The notes beneath the pieces were generated by a model. The model saw only the letters and a program-made list of their open reading frames with translations, was not told where the DNA came from and did no database searches. Shown here in pieces: positions 34,024 to 46,036 of a stretch of 64,000 nt of DNA. Position 1 is the first letter of the stretch; each line of letters starts with the position of its first letter. Origin of the DNA: Erigeron canadensis (lineage: Eukaryota; Streptophyta; Magnoliopsida; Asterales; Asteraceae). Both the position numbers and the translations under genes were made by a program. The DNA is taken from the NCBI RefSeq assembly GCF_010389155.1, contig NC_057766.1:32187516-32251515 (forward strand), in the 5' to 3' direction.

Positions 34024-34339
34024 CGAGCATGGTACCCGCGTAAATGCGGCGGTGATGGTAGTGACAGTGATGTGGTGGTATCGACAAATGGTGACAGCGG
34101 CGACAATCGTTAGCGACGACAAATGAGTCAAGTTATGTAGGTATATGATATAAAGATATTTGATTTAAAAGAGTAGTTGATATATATTAACTAATTTGAT
34201 TTAAAAGATATTTGAATGATTGTGTAAGTTAATTAATTTAGGGTAAAATGGTAATTTTACATGTCCTAAAATTGTTAACTTTTCAACACTTTAGGAGAGA
34301 GAATGTTATTTTTTTTATATAAAAGTATAGAAGTATAGA
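34024..34339 (-). mobile_element. Short Helitron (316 bp) ending in CTCG
   Basis: On the minus strand it starts TCTATACTTCTATAC after A and ends GGGTACCATGCTCG before T, with a CGGCGCATTTACGCGGG-like hairpin. The usual CTRR terminus is CTCG here, as in the element at 43204-43518. Confidence 0.65.
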
Positions 34340-34578
34340 TAATAAAACATATATAAAAGTAAAAGTAATGGACAAATAAAATAGTCTTTGAAGGCTCGAG
34401 ACCAAGGCCTCAAATATAGTCGGCATAATAAGTGGCATAATTTTAAACTTGTTTCTCAAGGGTCTACCAAGTTAGAATTTTGCCGCCCAACTCTATATTT
34501 TTATTCTATAATTTGGATGGCAAATTGAAACCACCTAAATTTGTCATTAAAAAAAATATTAGAGTTTTATAAGTAATA

Positions 34579-34610
34579 CTAGTATTAATACCCGTACGAT
34601 GTATGGATAT
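34579..34610 (-). mobile_element. Helitron 3' terminus
   Basis: The minus strand reads CCATACATCGTACGGG, then TATTAATA and CTAG before T. The 5' end to the right was not found. Confidence 0.5.
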
Positions 34611-35542
34611 TCAATATTTTCATCTCAAAAATATACTTGTTATGTGCTTTACCACTCTCAATGAATTTGAAAAGATGTTTTCTTTTTTCATAATCCAATT
34701 ATGTGAATGTACATAGATAGTAGAATTAATAATTGCTTTGTTATTTATATTTCATATCAAGAGATTAAAAGTTATCATTGTTGTGTATTTAGATGACAAA
34801 AACACTTAAAATAAATAAAATTACTGCTAGATTAAATATGATTTGTATATATATGTAATAATGAAACAATAAAGAACGAAAACACATATACATATAAACA
34901 AAACATAACATTCCATACTATTATTATAATACCATGCACATAATTAGAGAATTGTTTGTTTAAATAGAATATAAATTATGAAATTTAATTTAAACAACGT
35001 ATAAAAAAATAAATATTCAAATATGATAAAGTCATTAAACTAACTAATACAAAACCTATATGAGTAATTATAAAGAGTATATAGCACCTGTGAATGTATT
35101 GAATGTATATGGCAATTTGGTTATGCGATATGCGACTCAGAACTCATGTTCCGGTTTAATAAAAAACACCAAATCACCAATGATATGGAGGGATACATAT
35201 TGAAAGACATATATATTTGATTCCCAATACTCTTGGCAAAACACCGTTCGACCTCCTCGGTTTGGAAATTATGATTTAAGGGGGAGAGGAGTGGTGGACG
35301 GCATGGCTAGTGGCATGCCATGCCACTGAACGCACACCGGCGCCAACTATCCGGCATCAACGCGGCATGAGGGGAAACGGCATATAAGCCCGGCGTGGCA
35401 TGGAGCGTGTATGTGTGGGGACAAGCCATTTTCGAACGTTGGAGCATAAAAAAAAAAATTGACCCTTTGACCAAAAAAGAGCCGTTGTGTTTAAAGAAAA
35501 TAATAAAAAAAAAACCCTTTCAAAATACATCCTCTTTTTCTC

Positions 35543-35550
35543 TATAAATA
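35543..35550 (+). promoter_or_regulatory. TATA box (TATAAATA) of the SANT-like gene
   Basis: Perfect TATAAATA 87 bp before the ATG at 35637. Confidence 0.55.
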
Positions 35551-35636
35551 CATCGTTCTTTTTCTCAACAAACACAACAATAAAACTATATCCTTTTACT
35601 CAACTAAACACATTTTCTACTTTCACAAAATCATCC

Positions 35637-37384
35637 ATGGATTCAAGGAGGGGGAAAAATGTTCGAGGTCCACCGGCACCGATACGAGGCAATTTTCGTG
35701 TACCACGAAGAGTAGACACGGCTCAATATCAACCTCAACAAGTCGACCCCTCACAATACTATATTCCTGACCCACCACCGACTACTCAACCTCAACAAGT
35801 CGACTGCTCACAAAACTATATTCCCGACCTACCACCAACTACTCAACCTCAATATCATTACGCCTCACAATCTCATACGTCGTATTTTCCCCCTCCTCCA
35901 CGCACAATGCATCCCCCTCCCCCGCGCGCAATGATTCCTCCTCCAAGTACCCGCGCCAAAGATTACGAGTGGTACCAAACGGCCGAGATTGATTTGGAGT
36001 GGTTCGATCCATTTGATCGCTCAACGAATCCTCCTCCCCCTACCTGCTCGCGTCCACCGAGTCCCCTCCCCACCGATGATGATGATGACGCCATTCCCGA
36101 TACACAAGAATTTCAAATAGGTATTAAACTATTTATATTTATTCACGGTTTATATATATATATATATGTTAATATAATTTTTATTTGTAATAAGACGGGC
36201 TGAAAAAAAGAAATGGATGCAAGAAGAAGAGGTGGCGTTGGCAAAAGCGTGGATTCATATTTCCACATGTAGAGTAGTCGGTAATGAACAAGGACAGGAC
36301 AAGTTTTGGGAGCGAATTTTGGAGCATTTCTCGAAGGAGTTGGATGGTACAACTCGAACAAAGGATAGCCTCAACACCAAGTGGAGCATTATGTGTACGG
36401 CAATAACAACGTTCAATGGATGCTACATCCAAGCAGTATTTATAAATTTATATACATTTCACTTACGTTCAATGTTCAATATATATATACTTTGTTAGTA
36501 ATTGTTAGTATTTAGTATAATTGTTAGTAATTGTTAGTATTTAGTATATATATATACTTTATTTAAGTTTAAGTTGTTAGTAATTGTTAGTATTTAGTAT
36601 AATTGTTAGTAATTGTTAGTATTTAGTATATATATATATATATATATATACTTTATTTAAGTTTAAGTTGTTAGTAATTGTTAGTATTTAGTATAATTGT
36701 TAGTAATTGTTAGTATTTAGTATATATATATACTTTATTTAAGTTTAAGTTGTTAGTAATTGTTAATATAATTGTTAAGTAATATATCTATGTTTATGTT
36801 GTTAATGGTAGGATGGTGTAAGGAATAGTGGATGTGATGATATACATGTGATGACTGAGGTGCTTAAGGACTACAAAACAAGAATCGGGAAGGAGTTCAC
36901 GAGTATTGCAGCTTGGAAGGTTGTCAAAGATGAAGCAAAGTGGAAGGAAACAATTCAAGTTGGGCAAACATCTTCGGCCCATTCGGATAAGCGAAGAAAG
37001 TCGTCAGAAGGAGGCAATTATGAGTCGTCTAGTAACAATGACGATGCCACTGTGTTGCCGGATTTGAATGAGTCAAGCACTCCTAGTAGTCGGCCAAGAA
37101 AGGGCCAAAAGAATGTGGGGCCGTCGTCGTCAAAGGGGAGAGGTTATTTTTCAGCTTTTACGGAGGAGTACGCGGAGAAGAAAAGGCAAAATATGGAGGA
37201 AGCGAACATGAAGAAGCAAACATTGTTGGACTTACAACTCGAGCATCAAACTACCAAGACCAAGAGGAGTGACTACAAGTTTTTCAACACCCCACACGCG
37301 ACATCCGATCCAAGAAGCAGAGAGTGGGCGATTGAGCAAAAGCGGGAGATTGCGGCGAAGTATGGATGGGAGTTTAATGAGTGA
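35637..37384 (+). CDS. SANT/Myb-like protein with NAM-associated C-terminal domain (Harbinger ORF1 type)
   Basis: Likely exons 35637-36120, about 36195-36435 and 36812-37384. Exon 1 encodes a Pro/Gln/Tyr-rich, low-complexity N-terminus with three related TTQPQQVD-like repeats. Exon 2 encodes the SANT-like DNA-binding fold (KKKWMQEEEVALAKAWIHIS, then GQDKFWERILEHFSKEL and SLNTKWSIMCTAITTFNGCY). Exon 3 encodes DGVRNSGCDDIHVMTEVLKD, AAWKVVKDEAKWKE, a Ser-rich linker and a Lys/Glu-rich coiled-coil-like tail. Proteins of this type are the accessory DNA-binding factor of PIF/Harbinger transposons and also host genes; databases often call them GST T3-like. Caution: the obvious donor at 36121 and acceptor at 36194 do not keep the frame (exon 1 ends in phase 1 where phase 2 is needed), so either another splice is used or the gene is broken there. 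The exon 2 to 3 junction is in frame. Confidence 0.72.
36494..36770 (+). repeat. Minisatellite in intron 2 of the SANT-like gene
   Basis: About three units of 82-92 bp, each made of GTTAGTAATTGTTAGTATTT twice, a TA run and ACTTTATTTAAGTTTAAGTT. Length differences between units come from the TA run. Confidence 0.85.
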
Positions 37385-37715
37385 TTATTATGTTGTTTAA
37401 TCTATCGTTTATGTTGTTTATGTGTCGAACATTTTAATTTTTACTTGTCTAAGTGTGTAATGAACTTTGTTTAATTTTAATATGTATGGTTTATGTTTTA
37501 ATTTTAATGAAATATTTAAAATATGTTTTTATTAAAAAAAGAAAAAGTTTGATTAAATTAAATGAAAAAGAAAAAAAAAAAATTTTGGAGGGATGGGGAA
37601 GGCATGAATGCCAATAAAAATAGTTGGAAGGGATAAAAAAGAAAATTGAATTGGACAAAAATAATTGGTGGAATTTGGGAGGGATGGAGATTTCAACCAC
37701 ACCACTCCCTTCCCC

Positions 37716-38090
37716 GTAGTAGATAAGAGACACATCTTAAATTATATTAGTGATTAAATATTAGTGTTTGATAGTAATAAGGTAATTTAAAATTGGCAAC
37801 TTTCAAAAGGACACATGTCGTTTAGTTAATAAGCCAAGTGTCATTAATAAAAGCCTTAATCCTGTTTTAGTATATTGACAGATATTAACATTTTATTCGT
37901 ACGAAATCAAGCTATGTAATTATTATGTCCCTTAGTTATTTAAAGGAAAACTTTATAACATAGATACAAAATGCATTTAGTAGCATACTTTTTATTATGT
38001 ACTTTGGAATGCAAATTAGTTATCCATAAGAATTTCACACATGTATACAAATGTTGACAGTCCGATAGGCGATAGCTAGAGACGAGGGAA
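37716..38090. other. Non-coding DNA, nothing recognised
   Basis: AT-rich spacer between the Harbinger-like element and the LINE remnant. Confidence 0.5.
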
Positions 38091-38091
38091 A

Positions 38092-39645
38092 AACATGCTA
38101 AGCTCAAAGGATGGCGGAAAGAAAAAATGAAAAAGGACGAGGAAAAGAGAAATGTGATTGAAGAACATGCAGCTTATGCATTTAGAGATAGTTGTTGGGG
38201 AAACGAGAATGTTGTATCCTGACGAAAAACAAAGGAGAAGTGATCTTAAGGTTGAATTGCTTACTTGAGATTATGAGTCATATGGGCTTTCCAAAAAAAT
38301 GGTGTGGGTGGATTTCAGGACTTTTAACATCAGCTCGTATGGCAGTTCTTGTCAATGGGTCGAACAATTCCGTTTGAAGTGCAAAAGGCCGGGAGTAAGA
38401 CAAGGGGACCCGTTATGCCCTTTCTTGTTTATCCTAGTCATGGAGGCATTGAATGTGCAGTGGTAATGAACAGAGCAGTCCATTTGGGTATCTTCCACGG
38501 AATAAAAACTCCATCTGATGGTCCGTGTGTTTCACATCTCTTTTTCGCCGATGATGCGATTTTTATGGGGGAATGGAGTGAAAAAAATGCAAGGAATTTA
38601 AGAAGAGTTTTGAGGTGTTTTTACTTAGCTTCGGGATTAAGGGTAAATTATATATACAAATAGTCGTTTATTTGGGGTCGGGGTGATACAATTAAGCAGA
38701 AGTTAATCAGCTTGCTTGCAAACTCCCTGAAATGCAAAGTTGGGGCTTTTCCGATCAGTTATCTGCTTGGACTTCCATTAGGTGCAAATATGAATCTAAT
38801 CAAGTATTGGAAACCAGTTGTGGATGTTTTCAAAACAAGATTGTCATTATGGAAGGCAAAAACACTATCCTTTGGGGGAAGACTCACGTTACTAAAATCG
38901 GTACTTGGATCTGTCCCTACATATTATTTCTCACTATTTAAGGCACCAAAACACATCATTGATGTCCTTGAAAAAAAAAAGAGAAAACAGTTCTTGTGGT
39001 CGGGTGGGGAGGATAAATCAAAAATCCACTGGGTAAAGTGGGAGAGGATGTTGGCTTCAAAAACAGTTGGTGGTTGGGGATTGGGTTAATTGCTACATGC
39101 TTTCAACTTGTCTTTGCTTTGCAAATGGTGGTGGAGGGCGAAAGCTAGACCCAGTGACGGCTTAAGGTTTTTAGAGGCTTCAAACGAGATTAATTCTGGG
39201 GGCCTAGTTCATTACCATATAAACTAAAGTAAAAAAAAAAAAGTTTGACAGAATACTGACAGCAAAATGGGGTAAATCTTTGTAGTATGTTTGAGTTACA
39301 AGAGAATACAGCAAAATGTTATAATTTTAAAATGAGTGGTGAAAGTTTGACAGAGTAAGTACCACCCAATTAAGAAAGGACTTGTCGTCAATCTTTCCAC
39401 TTTCGTCTATCTCTCCTATCAATGGAGGCAGTGGTGGAAGTTATCAAAGCAAGATCGTATTTGTGGATTAGCAATCGTACAAAGGCAAGTAAGTTTCAAT
39501 GGTGTAATTGGGAGAATATGCATTTGTAGTATGTGATGTATATAAAATCATAATATGTAATGCTTTGACTATCATCTTGGTAGTCTAAGCATCTATGTAC
39601 AGTATATTTTGATGCTATTAATAAAATTATATTGACTGTTAAAAA
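38092..39645 (+). pseudogene. LINE (L1-type) reverse transcriptase remnant with 3' tail
   Basis: Broken frames carry consecutive blocks of a plant LINE reverse transcriptase. 38280-38380 reads MGFPKKWCGWISGLL and ARMAVLVNGS. 38380-38660 reads the SHLFFADDAIFMGEWSEKNA active-site region (FADD) and CFYLASGLRVNY. 38712-39089 reads GLPLGANMNLIKYWKPVVDV, LSFGGRLTLLKSVLGSVPTY and KIHWVKWERM. At least two frameshifts separate these. After 39160 the sequence jumps and a later piece (39420-39530) restores the C-terminal LWISNRTKASKFQWCNWENM region. The element ends near 39645 in an A-rich tail after ATTAATAAAATTATATTGAC. No endonuclease domain is seen. Dead and 5' truncated. Confidence 0.82.
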
Positions 39646-40685
39646 AATAAAATAAAAAAATCAACCACTCCTAAAAAAGTACAAAACCTCCAATAAAGCC
39701 CATTTAAGGCCTACCCAAGCCCACTTTAGACCGGTTTCCAAATCATAGACTACCTTTTACTTTTTAAGGCTTGGCCTTGCCATGCCCAAACCCGTTAAAT
39801 CCCGATTGCACTTTTTTCGACCACCTTTTATTTCTGATGTATGATTCTACTGTGTGGTACTGTGGTTAACTATATGAAATTATTAATACAGAATTAAAAT
39901 TCACAGCAAGTAAGAAGTAACAACAAAAATATTGGAAAGAAACATACTATTTGTTGTGGTTCCATCACATATGGTATTCTAGTTACTAACTAATTAAGTT
40001 AAAATTCTAGTTTGTGAAAACAGAAGTCGATGATCAATCGATCAGTTGACGCGATCAATCTTCTTTATATTATTTATCTTGTCCCTCCTTGTTATAGTTT
40101 CAGCACCTACCTACCATATATCCTGCATTCATATATAAACAGTTAGACATATATTGAGCAAAGATAAAATACAACTAACAACTAAGATAGAATTGAAACC
40201 AAAAAAGATGACATCAAAATATGCAGATTAGCTATAGTTTATCGCAGAGGTACAAATTTTGTACAGCTTTAATTTACCTCATTGCTAGCTCATGATAACC
40301 GACGACAATTAATATTTAACTTCTTTTTCAAAATCGTAAATCATAATAATGGTAACTTCAATTCTTTTTACTTCATATATGAGCATCAACTTAAAAAAAC
40401 TCGAAACTAGCATTAATTCATGTAAATTAATGTAATGTCCTGCATGTTTTAGTTTGAAAATGGACTCGTCCTAGTTTAACTAACGATCGAGTATATAGAA
40501 CGTTATAATACGAAGAGAAGTGCCCAGTCTAAGATCAATGTTCAGTAGTTTGCAACAATCTATATATGCTTTAAGATTTAACGTACACATTGATCGAGAA
40601 GATATACAAAGAGTATATATATAGGTGAATTAGAACACACCTTAGCATCATAACTCTCACGATTTTTACTTGTCTAGCTAGCTAG
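39646..40685. other. Non-coding flank downstream of the third F-box gene
   Basis: No gene. The short block CACTTTTTTCGACCACCTT at about 39807 is shared with the right edges of copies A and B (21329 and 33812), a hint of an old common flank. The rest is presumed 3' UTR and spacer of the minus-strand F-box gene. Confidence 0.5.
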
Positions 40686-41861
40686 CTACCACTTTCGCTT
40701 ACTCTCCAGTATACCATGTGAAAATGGAAAGGAGCCTGAAGAAACATCATCCAAACTAGAATTTGCAATAGCACGATCAGTTGTCTCACCTATCCCAATA
40801 TTAGCAAGGGAAGATAGTCTCTGCCGGCCACCAATATAGGGAGACACAAGGCTCTGGACAAATATAGGAGCACTAGCATACACCCAATCAGTGTCTAAAC
40901 ATCTAAGGTGATCAACAGTACCTTCTCGAACGCCACCCCGTGGCGGTGTTTTCAAGTAGTGTACAGCATCAGGGTTTATCTCATGATCAAAAAGTTGATA
41001 CAATTCCCATGACTGTTTTGCATTGCAGTTTCTCATTACCCATGTAGTGTTAGAGGAGCTGCATAAGGTCCGTGAAATGGGAAATTGGTACTGATATTTC
41101 CGTCTCCCTGCAGATTTATCATCACTTTCACTTATAGCAGATTTGTGATTATAGATGCATAGACATCCCCGGATACTACACCCAAGTCTATACGTTTCCT
41201 CCATAGAAAACGAGTCATGATGATGATCTGGTAGAGGGATTTCTTTGAATTCCTCGCTAGATAAATCTAACGAAAGAATTACTATTTTTTCGTTTTCACG
41301 ATAACTACTCCTCATAAGCCAGTGAAGCCCCCCATCACACAAGATTCCGGATTTACCACTACCAAGGTATAGCATATACATAACTCGATCGATAAGCCTC
41401 CAAACATTCGATTTCAGCGAGAACACATAAAATCGTGTGTGGTCCTTTTCGTTTCTCGTGCACCCAACTATAACCTTGTAATCATCTATGGACGAATCAT
41501 AACCAAAACCCCAACATGATGTACTACTTCTAGTAAAGTAGAGAGGCGGTGGGAGTAATTTCACCTCTCTAGTCCAAGGATTGGTTACTAAAAGTCGATC
41601 ATAATCATTAAGAGAGACGCATACTAGGCCATTAGCAGAACCAACAATACGACAAGAACCACTTTCAGGCATGATGATCCTTTTTCTTTGCCCATAAGTG
41701 TTAAGATCATTAGCATAAGAACGATTTAAATGAGATTCGACGAAACAAGGATCCGAAACAAAAGAATACCAAGACTTACAAACCCGCTTGCATTGGATTA
41801 AATCTTCCAGATTCAGTCTGATGAGTATCTGCAGAAGCATATCAAACCCAAGCTCCGCCAT
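40686..41861 (-). CDS. F-box protein with FBA domain, divergent paralogue
   Basis: Single exon, 391 residues. F-box at about 2-42 (LLQILIRLNLEDLIQCKRVC, then KSWYSFVSDPCFVESHLNRS). FBA landmarks follow in the same order as in the two related genes: RIVGSANGLVCVSL, LLVTNPWTREVKLLPPP, CWGFGYDSSIDDYKVIVG, RFYVFSLKSNVWRL, GILCDGGLHWLM, ILSLDLSSEEFKEIPLP and SAPIFVQSLVSPYIGG. Expected role is a SKP1-binding substrate receptor of an SCF ubiquitin ligase; substrate unknown. It is much more diverged from the copies at 16836 and 31755 than they are from each other, so it is an older local relative. The start is the Met right before the F-box, with only short frames upstream. Frame intact to a natural stop. 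Confidence 0.9.
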   Translation of the reverse strand: MAELGFDMLLQILIRLNLEDLIQCKRVCKSWYSFVSDPCFVESHLNRSYANDLNTYGQRKRIIMPESGSCRIVGSANGLVCVSLNDYDRLLVTNPWTREVKLLPPPLYFTRSSTSCWGFGYDSSIDDYKVIVGCTRNEKDHTRFYVFSLKSNVWRLIDRVMYMLYLGSGKSGILCDGGLHWLMRSSYRENEKIVILSLDLSSEEFKEIPLPDHHHDSFSMEETYRLGCSIRGCLCIYNHKSAISESDDKSAGRRKYQYQFPISRTLCSSSNTTWVMRNCNAKQSWELYQLFDHEINPDAVHYLKTPPRGGVREGTVDHLRCLDTDWVYASAPIFVQSLVSPYIGGRQRLSSLANIGIGETTDRAIANSSLDDVSSGSFPFSHGILESKRKW

Positions 41862-42107
41862 CGTATTGAAAAAACTTAATTAAAAACCCTAATGGAAACA
41901 ATATTATATGAAACGAATTAAGCAAGTGTAGATAGATCGATAGATATAGGTTAGTTAAACTCAAAATAACATTCGTTAGCCGGCCCGTACACCAATTAAG
42001 TAAAGCTTCAGGCCCATACACATTATTGTTTTACAAGAATGCCTATTTTTTTTTTTTAATATCTGTACACGATACTAGATTTAAGAATTTTTTTAAGATA
42101 AATAATA
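41862..42107. other. Upstream region of the third F-box gene
   Basis: Short spacer with the likely promoter on the minus strand; no clear TATA element was identified. Confidence 0.4.
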
Positions 42108-42362
42108 CTCCCTCCGTCCCAATTCAAATGTCATAGTTTGACATTTTGGGTCTTTCTTGTTTAACTTTGACCGTCTAGATTTCTATTTATGTTATATAAT
42201 ATTTGATGTAATATATATGAATCAGTTAGGTTTTAAATATATTTTATAACGATATAACTTTCGCTAAGTATTATAAAACAAAAAAAATAATATTAATGGT
42301 CAAAGTTACGAAAGATTGACTTAGACAGTCAAACGTGGACATTTAAATTGGGACGGAAGAAG
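42108..42362. mobile_element. Stowaway (Tc1/mariner) MITE, 255 bp
   Basis: Ends CTCCCTCCGTCCCAATTC and, reversed, CTTCTTCCGTCCCAATTT; about 22 of the first 25 bases match. TA duplications lie on both sides (42106-42107 and 42363-42364). The CTCCCTCCGT start is the Stowaway hallmark. No coding sequence. Confidence 0.9.
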
Positions 42363-43203
42363 TAATAAATAATACGGATTATTTGAATATATGTTACATC
42401 TAATGTTTTGGTCGGTAACCTAATAACAAGTGACATGCATGAATCATAAAATTATTTATCAAAATACATGTTACAATTTTATTTTAGTATGATATATACA
42501 GATACCTATACCCTTAGACAATGACATGCGCTAAAAGTTGTCGTTTTTCTAACATTTTATCAAATACGATATTAGAAAAATCTCACCGAAAGTTTGTATA
42601 TACCAAGACAACAATATGATAGATCATGTGTTGGAGGGAAAAAACCTTAATTAAGGCTTGTCATCCCTAATAATCGGACCCAAAACCTTGGGTTAAATCG
42701 CAAATTAAATGTCTTTCACCAACTGGGCTGATCATCAATGACGAAAATTGTGTTGTTTCTATTTAACTTTACAAAAGTAATTAAGAATATCTTTATTGTT
42801 TTTCCAATTTGTATGTTTATAACCAAAATTTGTAAAACCTTATTAGTATTGTAATTATGATATGGTAATGGTGAGTACTAACTAAAATTTGGTGTCTATA
42901 TTGTTTTTTTTTTTAATTAACAGCAAATCTTTGAGCTTGGTTTTTTCTTCAAGAAGTTAATGTAGTCTTTATCACTCTAACTAAGTAACGATGGTTGTCT
43001 ATATTGTTTAATAGGTAGTTTAAACCCCTCGTTACGGGGACGCATGCAGTTGTGGTTTTTATGCGTTTTTTAAGATAATACTACGAATACATCTTAATAA
43101 ATGTGTTTACTTATATATTAAGATGATATCTCAACCATGTCCATGTTCAAAAGTTATCATTCCATCTAAGCTCAAAATTTTCTAATATATATATATAGTC
43201 TGA
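42363..43203. other. Non-coding DNA, nothing recognised
   Basis: AT-rich spacer with no open frame or repeat end that I can support. Confidence 0.5.
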
Positions 43204-43518
43204 CGAGCATGGTACCCGCACAATGCGGCGGCGGTGGTAGAAAAGATGGTCTAGTGGTGTCGGTGATGGTACTATTGGTGGTGGTGGTAGTGTCAAGTGG
43301 TGTAGGTGGAAATTTTTAGAAGATAAGAGCTTAAAGTATTAAGTATTAAAATAAGGGTTTATGGTGTAAATTACTTCATTAAGAGTAAAGTTGGTAATTT
43401 ATAAAACTCTTTCCATAATGAGTTTTTATTAAGGGGCAATTTAGTAATTTCGTATGTGACATATGAGTAACTATTTCTATTTTGAGAAGGGTGCATAATC
43501 TTTATAAAGGAGTATAGA
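43204..43518 (-). mobile_element. Short Helitron (315 bp) ending in CTCG
   Basis: On the minus strand it starts TCTATACTCCTTTATAAAG after A and ends GGGTACCATGCTCG before T. The subterminal hairpin is formed by CCGCATTGTGCGGG. It matches 34024-34339 in size, termini and the GGTGGTGG-rich region next to the 3' end. Confidence 0.68.
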
Positions 43519-46036
43519 TAATAGCTCACTCTGTGTTGCGGTTATCCGTTTCTTTGAAGATCAACATCATAACATCACTATTATGTTTTATGTTTACTCC
43601 TAAAATTAACCAATAAGAGACAAAATGTTGCAAAAAGAAATTCCAAAAATCAAACAAAAAAGTACAATGAAAGTTGAGGAAAAAAAGGAATTCTGAAAAT
43701 ATATATGCGAAAATAAATGTTGCGAAAAAAGAATAACTTTAGAAAAACACAAATGAAAGTTTAATAAAGAAAATACTTACGTTAGAAAGAAAAATGCTAT
43801 CGAAAAACAAAAGAATTACAAAAAAACATTTAAAAAAACAATATGTTACCTAATAGAAACCAAAACTAAACAAAAGTAGCCGAATATCAATAGAAAACCA
43901 AAAGCAAAACAATAAAGTGTAAGAAAAGAATGAAAGGAGATAAAAGATATCTTAATATTACGTGGAATGTTCATATATAGTTTTTGGGTATCTACAATAA
44001 TTATTTGCCATCTGCAATAATATATGTTTTACGCAGTTGTAAACTGTGCAGGAAAACACGTACATTTGTTGTAGATGGTTACTAGTTGTTGTAGATTTAT
44101 CACTTCCCATAGTTTTTAGAAAAAAATATTATGTAACATGTTCATAGTTTTTTTCAAGAAGATTTTAATTTATTTATGATGTCATATTTAGTTATTTACT
44201 ATTGAACATTTTAAAAATAAATAGTCCACTAAATGATTTCTTTAAAGTTTTTTTTTAATTGAAAATGTCTTTTATGTTTTATTACTCGAGTATATCAATA
44301 GGTACTTATATATAAAAACTATGTTAGTTAATTTAATATTATCAAACCAAACTAGTTTATTACTCAGGTAATACGAGAGGATTTATACATTATTCTTTAA
44401 ATTAAAAAACTTTTTAATCATGAAAATAATTAACATCTAAATAAAGATTTACAAACTTTTGAACCACAATCATAATAAAATGTTCATTGTCGATGATGGT
44501 TAACAAATAATGTTTTCATCTATAAAACTTAAATATATGCATTGAATACACACGTACGGTATGTTCCAATAAGTGTAAGTTCACTATTATATTAATTATG
44601 AAATATTAAATAGATTCTTTTAGTAATACTAAGTTATAATTACATAAACTTTACTCATATTAAGAGCATTAAATGTGTTATTTTAATTTAATCTATGAAT
44701 TTAAACAATCACATCAATAAAAACCATCTAATACTAAAATATTTAAAAAAAAGCGTGTGATGTTGTTGAAATAAAATCGTTAATAATGGAAAGAAAATAT
44801 AATTGAATATTTTTGTTGTAATATCATACTTTTAATGTTTTATTATAAATAAATAAAAATAATAATACAACTAAAATTTTTTACAAAAAAATTAGTGAAA
44901 TAAATGGTATATAGTATAGACTATTAACAAACAAATAAATGTATAATAAATTTATCAAAAATCTTTTTATCAAAATTTAAATTCCCGTATTAATCCATTC
45001 AAAATTAAAATTTGGTCAAATATCTGTATCATTTACACAACATTAGAAATAATAAAAAAAAAAAAAAGGTAAATGCCCGAAAACCCCTTAGTCCCGTAGA
45101 GAATTTTTTCACTCAAGCTAGCAACCCTGCAACACAACATTAGGAATACCTATATATAAAGGGAAAAGTGAGTGATGGTCCCCCTGATTTTTATGAAATA
45201 AAAAAATCAAGATGTGAGGAGTTTTTCACCCAAGTTGGGTGGTGTTGTCCCACACATTCATTTCCCCCATATATAAAACTCTCTATATAAAAATATAATA
45301 TACCATATAAATGATTTTATTTATTTATGAGTTATATACATTAAAGACTACTATTATAAATATATAGTTAAAAATGTTATAGAATGATATTCAATTAGGC
45401 TATTTAAATTAAAACAAATAGAATTAAGGACTTTATAAACATTTATATGAAACTATGAGGACTAAAAGTGTTATTGACTAATTTTTTAGTGAATGATATG
45501 ATCTAGTGGTTAAAAATGAGAGATTAAATTTAATGAATGGTCCTTACTTTTTCAATTTGGAATTACAGGTTTTGTTTTAATATATATTAAAGATTATAAC
45601 ATATCAATAACAAGAAATACATATATTTATCTTGTTTTTTAAAATTTTAATTAAAAACCCGGATTTATTAGCTAGTTTTAAAATATAAGAAAATAAAAGG
45701 ATTTGAGTGAGCAAAATAACATTTTCAAAGTCTAATAAAAAAACTGACAAAATATAAAACATAAAAGTTTAAATTGTAAAAGCAAGAATTCTTGAAACAA
45801 AACAAATAGGATGGAAAGGAGTTGAGTTTAGAACTCTAACCAAAATAGAAAGCAAGCCATATACCATCTGTCTGAAAACATTTTATTATATAAATCTTAA
45901 ACTTACTTTTGTTTTATTAATTGTCCTTTATGCTTCAAATTTTATAATTAACTGTTCACATGCCTTTGTATTAATAAAGGATGTAATGAAGATTTTATAC
46001 GAGATACAGTAGAAATTAATATCTAATTGTTTTAAT
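43519..46036. other. Long AT-rich non-coding stretch
   Basis: About 2.5 kb without an open frame of note. The block near 45165-45275 (GAGTGATGGTCCCCC to TTTTTCACCCAAGTTGGG) resembles 61240-61360, so it is a dispersed repeat of unknown class. Nothing else is recognised. Confidence 0.5.

Larger units (their letters stand above)
33851..35280. other. Non-coding DNA with Helitron pieces
   Basis: Holds the Helitron 34024-34339 and a Helitron 3' end at 34579; the rest is AT-rich with no gene. Confidence 0.5.
35281..37715 (+). mobile_element. PIF/Harbinger-like element carrying only the SANT/NAM-associated protein
   Basis: Inverted ends GGGGAGAGGAGTGGTG (35281-35296) and, reversed, GGGGAAGGGAGTGGTG (37700-37715) match at 14 of 16 positions and enclose the gene at 35637-37384. 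No DDE transposase gene is present. A clear 3-bp TWA target duplication was not found, so the superfamily rests on the encoded protein and the ends. Confidence 0.6.

Noticed and set aside
35637..37384. Glutathione S-transferase
   Set aside because: This label is often attached to similar proteins by database transfer; no thioredoxin-fold or GST helical domain is visible here, only SANT-like and NAM-associated parts.
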